From contig NC_058137.1 in NCBI RefSeq assembly GCF_011075055.1, positions 19,763,463-19,827,462 on the forward strand: a stretch of DNA of 64,000 nucleotides, given 5' to 3'. This document shows, one piece after another, positions 59,746 to 64,000 of the stretch (position 1 is the stretch's first letter; every line of letters begins with the position of its first letter). The notes beneath the pieces were generated by a model that was not told where the DNA came from, searched no databases, and worked only from the letters and a program-made list of their open reading frames with translations. The DNA is from Mangifera indica. Its lineage: Eukaryota > Streptophyta > Magnoliopsida > Sapindales > Anacardiaceae. The translations under genes were made by a program, and so were the position numbers.

Positions 59746-61619
59746 TAGGTCCTATGGACAAGGTTGAGGCCAAAGTTCCAACGTGGGCTGTAACGTGATC
59801 TCTTTTTCCTCTACAATTTTTTAAAATCTTTTTCACTCTCATTTTACTAAGAAAATCATATCGCATCTTCCCCTCCTTCCAAATGCAAGACTGACCTGTC
59901 TTACCCTTTACAGATCTAAATAGTAAGTCGTAAGAAAACAAAAATCAAGTCTCTATGGTGGCCACATAGTGGTCAATTATGTGGTCTATAGGGCCTCTTG
60001 AAAACCTTATTTCATGGCCAAATGTTATTGTACTTAATGACCAAGTCTTGTGGCTTTTTTTTTTCTCTTATGAATAAAGTTTGTGGGTTTCAATTTATGA
60101 TGCAAAAGACAGAATAAATATTGGTTCGTTTGTTTATATTTTGGTGTTTGATTTGAGCTAAGATTTCTTGGTATTCTAGAGTTTGATTTGAGATGGGAAA
60201 TGGAAAGAAGAAGAAAAGATATAAAAGAAGAGATTGATTAGAGTTAGACAAAATTAAAAGAAACAGAAAGTAGAAAAAGAACATAAAAGTGAGGAAAGTT
60301 GGAGAAAAGTGGTTCAAATTGTTAAGTTGGATTAATCATTCTAATTTTGTGATTTGGTTTCGTTTGGGTTAAGAAAAATTTTAAAAAAATCATTTATGAT
60401 ATAGTTAGTGGATTGGGTGGTTTTGAAAACACACCAAATCATAAATCTTTTTTGTTTAATTCTTTGGGACAAAGCGATGTCGTTTTGTCAAATAACAAAA
60501 CAATATCGTTTTGATCCTTTGAATCAACAAAAATGAGTTGGCTATTCACAAATCACATTTTTCTCTAGTTTTGTGACCCTACCTCAAAATCTTTAGTTTC
60601 ACGAATGACACTCTTAAATTTTAGACTTCTTCACCCCTTGAAACACTAGTAGTTAGCTATTCAATTTAAAATTCAATAATTGATAACTGGTAAATCAAAA
60701 CAATAATTAATTTTAATTGAACCATATAGTTATGTTTGTATTCTATGATATCTCGTTTTAAGATTTCTTAATTGTAGTCCTATTTTCATTACACTACCTC
60801 ATATTTTCCTTTTCTTGATGGTAATCATATTAAAGTGCCAACTAAAGAACAAAAAAACTTGACCCGAGATTTACTCTTTTTCCTTTCTTGGATGAGTTTT
60901 CGTAAGTTCTCTTTGTTAGAAATTTTTTGATATGGGCTAACATTAATTATGGTTTGGGTTTAATAAAATCAAACAATTGAGTAGTCCAATGTCAGTATAC
61001 AAATGGGTTTAAGTTATTAATAAAGATAAGTCTAATACACATTTGGTTATGATTTAAGTGGACAACATAAGTGATCAATAAAAATAAGCATAATACAACA
61101 GGTATTGACTATCTACAAGTAATGAAATTATTTTTAACTACCAACAAACAAAATAAGAACATAATAACTACCTCTTCCAAGAATCAACATTCAAAGCTTG
61201 AACTTTTTTATCAATTAAAGATTTCATAGCAAGTTTTGAACGAAGGTTTCGATTTATATAAATATAAATTAAGAGCACTACTAGAGTGTGTTGTCAGTGG
61301 ATGTGTCGAAAAGCAATAATGGTGAAGAAGTTCAAATAAAGTGGAAAGGGTATTATTGGTAAAAAATTATGGATTCGCTTAGAAAAGTAAATATTACAAA
61401 AGTTTACTTAAAAAGGTATACACGGAAAAATATTTGTCTATTTTAATTAATATCTCTTTCTTTGTTAATAATTTCGCGATTAAAGAATATCAAGTTGTAT
61501 TTTTTTAACACAATTAAGTCTTTTTACAATTAATTCACTAATGTCAAATTGTTCCCCTAAACTCCTTTTCCTTACCAATTAATTATGAATTATTATTTTA
61601 AGAAACAAAACTTAATGTT
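59746..61619. other. unassigned DNA
   Basis: No domains. 60060-60320 is purine-rich on the plus strand (GAAGAAGAAAAG words). 60472-60512 carries GATGTCGTTTTG followed by a CAATATCGTTTTG variant, the AAACGACGTCGTTTTG-type word known from plant repeat ends. The open stretch at 60317-60090 is low complexity. Confidence 0.4.
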
Positions 61620-62042
61620 CAACATAGACATGGCAAAGGGCTCGGGCAAGCCTAAGGCACAACCTATGCCCTTTCTTTTTGTCTCGACACAAGTGGACAT
61701 AGATCGTTACTATAGTGGGTTATGCTAGGCTCGCAGGTTGTCTAGGCCCAAAGTTGTCTGGCTCATGCCACAAGTCTGGGCTTCAGACCCACAAGCTATT
61801 TAGGCCATATCACGAGTTTGGGCTTCAAGCTTGCAAGAAGTTTGGGTTGTACTGCAAGCTTACAAGTCAGCCCAACCCAACATGACACTATAGCCATATA
61901 AAAAAAAAAGTAAAATTTTGAAAAAAAAAGGTTCTACAAATGCAGAATGGTTTCTACACCTGCAAGCCATTTGGCCAAACCAATAGTGATTGGCCTGGGC
62001 AACTTTAATTTTTTAATTTTTCTTCAAAATTCGTCTATATAA

Positions 62043-62063
62043 CCCCCCCCCCCCCCCCCCCCC
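62043..62063 (+). repeat. homopolymer run of 21 C
   Basis: Uninterrupted C run in the hAT leader, followed by a CT-rich stretch. The exact length is likely to be unreliable in sequencing. Confidence 0.9.
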
Positions 62064-62259
62064 TCTCTTTTTCTCCCAAAATTCATACACTGATTCTCCC
62101 AATCTCTTATTCTTCTCAATTTCACATTCTTTCATTAGTTCCTCCTTCTCAAACTCCCTACATTTGCAATTAATACTTCTTTGTTTGTAAAATGTAGTTT
62201 CCATTTTTGTTACTAGATTGTCAACCAATCATTATTTTTCATTCGTCAAAATATTACAA

Positions 62260-63960
62260 ATGAATTCAAGTTCAAATGAGTTCAATCCATTTAAATACTA
62301 TGACATTTATGATGCATATGGAACAGGAGCAACAACATGTGAAAGTGGGACAACCGTTGGCTTTGCAAAAAAAAAAAAAAAAGAAGCAAAAATCTATAGC
62401 ATAGGGTCACTTCGATGAAATATAGGAAACAATCGAAAGGAGATTAATTCAATAAACAATGTGCAAACATTACAGTTTATGTTTAACATGTGCCAATTCA
62501 GATGGCTCATCTTCAGTGACATATTATGAAATATTGTAAAAAAATTTCATACGAGATAAGAGGACAACAACAAATTGTCTTCACCAAATCATGATCTATT
62601 GGTGGCACCATATAGCAGGAGGTCTAAGCAATTCTAGGCACATTGGAGAAATGTCTAATTTCATCTTTGATCAAACTAAAATACCATACTACATAGCTAG
62701 ATATGTTGTAGCTTCTGATGAAACTTTTTCTTATGCTGAAGATGAAATTTGAGAATAAATTATGTAAAATAGTGTTCAACCCACCTTTAAAAGAATTTCT
62801 AGATCTACCCTTAAGGCAAACATCATTGAAAATTATGAATTAATGAAATTAAAAATTATAAGAAAACTTAGTAATTTTAATGGTATTATTTCAATTGCTT
62901 TTGACTTGTGGACTGCAACAAATAAAGACATAGGATACATATACGCAACTGCCCATTACATTGATTTTGATTGGTAGTGGTGTAAAAAGATAATTGCATT
63001 TAGGTTATTAAAATATCCACATAACGGTGTTACAATTTATGAGACATTAGTTAATAACTTTTAATGAATATAAAACTAACAGTTGTATATTTATAATTAC
63101 TTTTGATAATGCAAAAAATAATGATAGAGTAATTGAATTTATGATAAATTATATATCTATTCCATTTAATAGAAAATTATTTACTATTAGGTATGTATGT
63201 CATATTATTAATTTAATGGCTCAAGATGGTTTAAGTTTAGCTAAAGATCATATATCAATAATTAGATATGTTATTGTTTGCATTTCATCATCTCATCATA
63301 GATTCAAGCATATAATGAATTTTATAAGTAAATGGGGTTAAGACTAAAAATATTTAAAATAGACATTAGAATTAGATAGAATTCAACATAACTTATGTTG
63401 AAAGCATGCGAAAGATATACAGTAACTATAACACGCTTCTAAATTAACAAAAAAAATTATAATATGCTTCTTCAATACCCAACCAAAAAATTTGGAAAAT
63501 TCCTTTTTTATTTTTCCACAGATTATGATTACGAGATTGTCACGACTATAATTAATATATTAGAGCCCTTGAAGATAACCACAGACCAATGCTCAAGTGT
63601 AACTATCCAACCACATGTTTAATTTTATATAATATATTAGAAATTAGTGATATTTTTAAAGAATATAGGTATCATAAAACTTTTCAAAATATGTCCAGAC
63701 AAATGAAAGAAAAATTTTAAAAATATTGAAACCAAGTACTTTTACTTTATGTTGTTGCCACTATTTTAGATCCTAGGACAAAATTATTAGGAATGAAAAA
63801 TTGTTTAGATGCTATTAATAAAAATTTATTACTTCCCAGAGGTAATAAAATAAACGATGTTCAAGAATTTTTATTGGAAATATATAATATTTATGAAAAT
63901 AAATATGGAAGGAGAACGCAAACTTTTGAACTTGAGGTAAGTTCAAGTATAAGAAAGTTG
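62260..63960 (+). pseudogene. hAT transposase remnant
   Basis: ATG at 62260 (MNSSSNEFNPFK). A decayed BED zinc finger is traceable at 62400-62530 (HFDEI block). The catalytic-region block LWTATNKDIGYIYATAHYID is at 62905, then IIAFRLLKYPHNGV at 62990. Next FDNAKNNDRVIEF at about 63103 (normally TFDNASNN) and RYVCHIINLMAQDGL at 63192, the conserved C-H-I-L motif. TILDPRTKLLGM follows at 63767. The segment 63141-63341 is open for 66 codons; elsewhere there are about 15 stops or shifts. The C-terminal dimerisation domain would lie outside the window. Confidence 0.9.
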
Positions 63961-64000
63961 CGTATATAATCGTTTTTACGCAAAAGTAAACAACTTGTGA

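Larger units (their letters stand above)
58345..59750 (+). mobile_element. gypsy chromovirus, 3' end with LTR
   Basis: Integrase from its core onward, chromodomain-like end, polypurine tract and LTR on the plus strand. The 5' part is absent; copia C's LTR borders it at 58339. Confidence 0.85.
61620..64000 (+). mobile_element. hAT element, RICESLEEPER-type, runs off the window
   Basis: The left end has a G/C-rich terminal region (61625-61880) with repeated GGGCTT, GGCCC and CAAGC words, typical of this group, then a leader and a transposase remnant. The right end lies beyond 64000. Confidence 0.8.

Noticed and set aside
1..64000. CRISPR array, tRNA, rRNA or organellar insertion
   Set aside because: No regular spacer arrays, no cloverleaf-like or rRNA-like stretches, and no organellar gene wording were seen by eye; a tRNAscan or organelle search could still find short pieces.

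Overview
The window reads as nuclear, intergenic DNA of a eudicot plant. It is very AT-rich, carries no bacterial-style operons, and almost every piece of coding sequence I can recognise belongs to a decayed transposable element: Ty3/gypsy and Ty1/copia LTR retrotransposons, an L1-type LINE, two hAT DNA transposons, a Mutator-like element and small inverted-repeat elements. I see no intact host gene, rRNA, tRNA or CRISPR array. I cannot name the species. All identifications come from reading translations and motifs by eye; no searches were run.

Layout. 1-7892: an old Tekay/Del-like gypsy element on the minus strand with both LTRs (the left one cut by the window edge). 7893-9198: the 3' end of a copia element (RNase H plus LTR start), bounded on both sides by gypsy LTR ends. 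9199 onward: a probable plus-strand gypsy LTR. 11430-12370: a hAT transposase fragment with a recognisable 75-bp intron. 14391-16350: a LINE with ORF1 and the endonuclease part of ORF2. 16510-22470: a minus-strand copia (integrase, protease, zinc knuckle, gag, leader, primer-binding site, LTR) whose reverse transcriptase is gone and whose gag is split by another LTR. 22500-29300: mostly unassigned AT-rich DNA with small inverted-repeat elements and one short LTR with a primer-binding site.

29340-30597: the 3' end of a gypsy element. 30618-32034: a Mutator-like element with the MuDR-type N-terminal domain. 33000-33950: a strongly G/T-skewed tract. 34048-43833: a cluster of related chromoviruses with an LTR-internal-LTR-internal end-LTR order, a 670-bp tandem duplication, a reverse transcriptase with its catalytic core deleted, and a 1.6-kb inverted-repeat element inserted between integrase and chromodomain. 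43834-46190: non-repetitive-looking DNA with a possible 3' gene remnant.

46190-48058: the LTR and leader of a second member of the 16-22 kb copia family, in opposite orientation. 48060-58339: a SIRE/Tork-like copia on the minus strand with most domains readable but full of stops; its 5' LTR is split by a solo gypsy LTR of the same family as the element at the window start. 58345-59750: another chromovirus 3' end with LTR. 61620-64000: a RICESLEEPER-type hAT element that runs off the window.

No element looks able to move: every polyprotein has in-frame stops, frameshifts or deletions, and catalytic residues are lost. The interest lies in the nesting order and the rearrangements rather than in gene function. 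I did not find a previously undescribed functional system.
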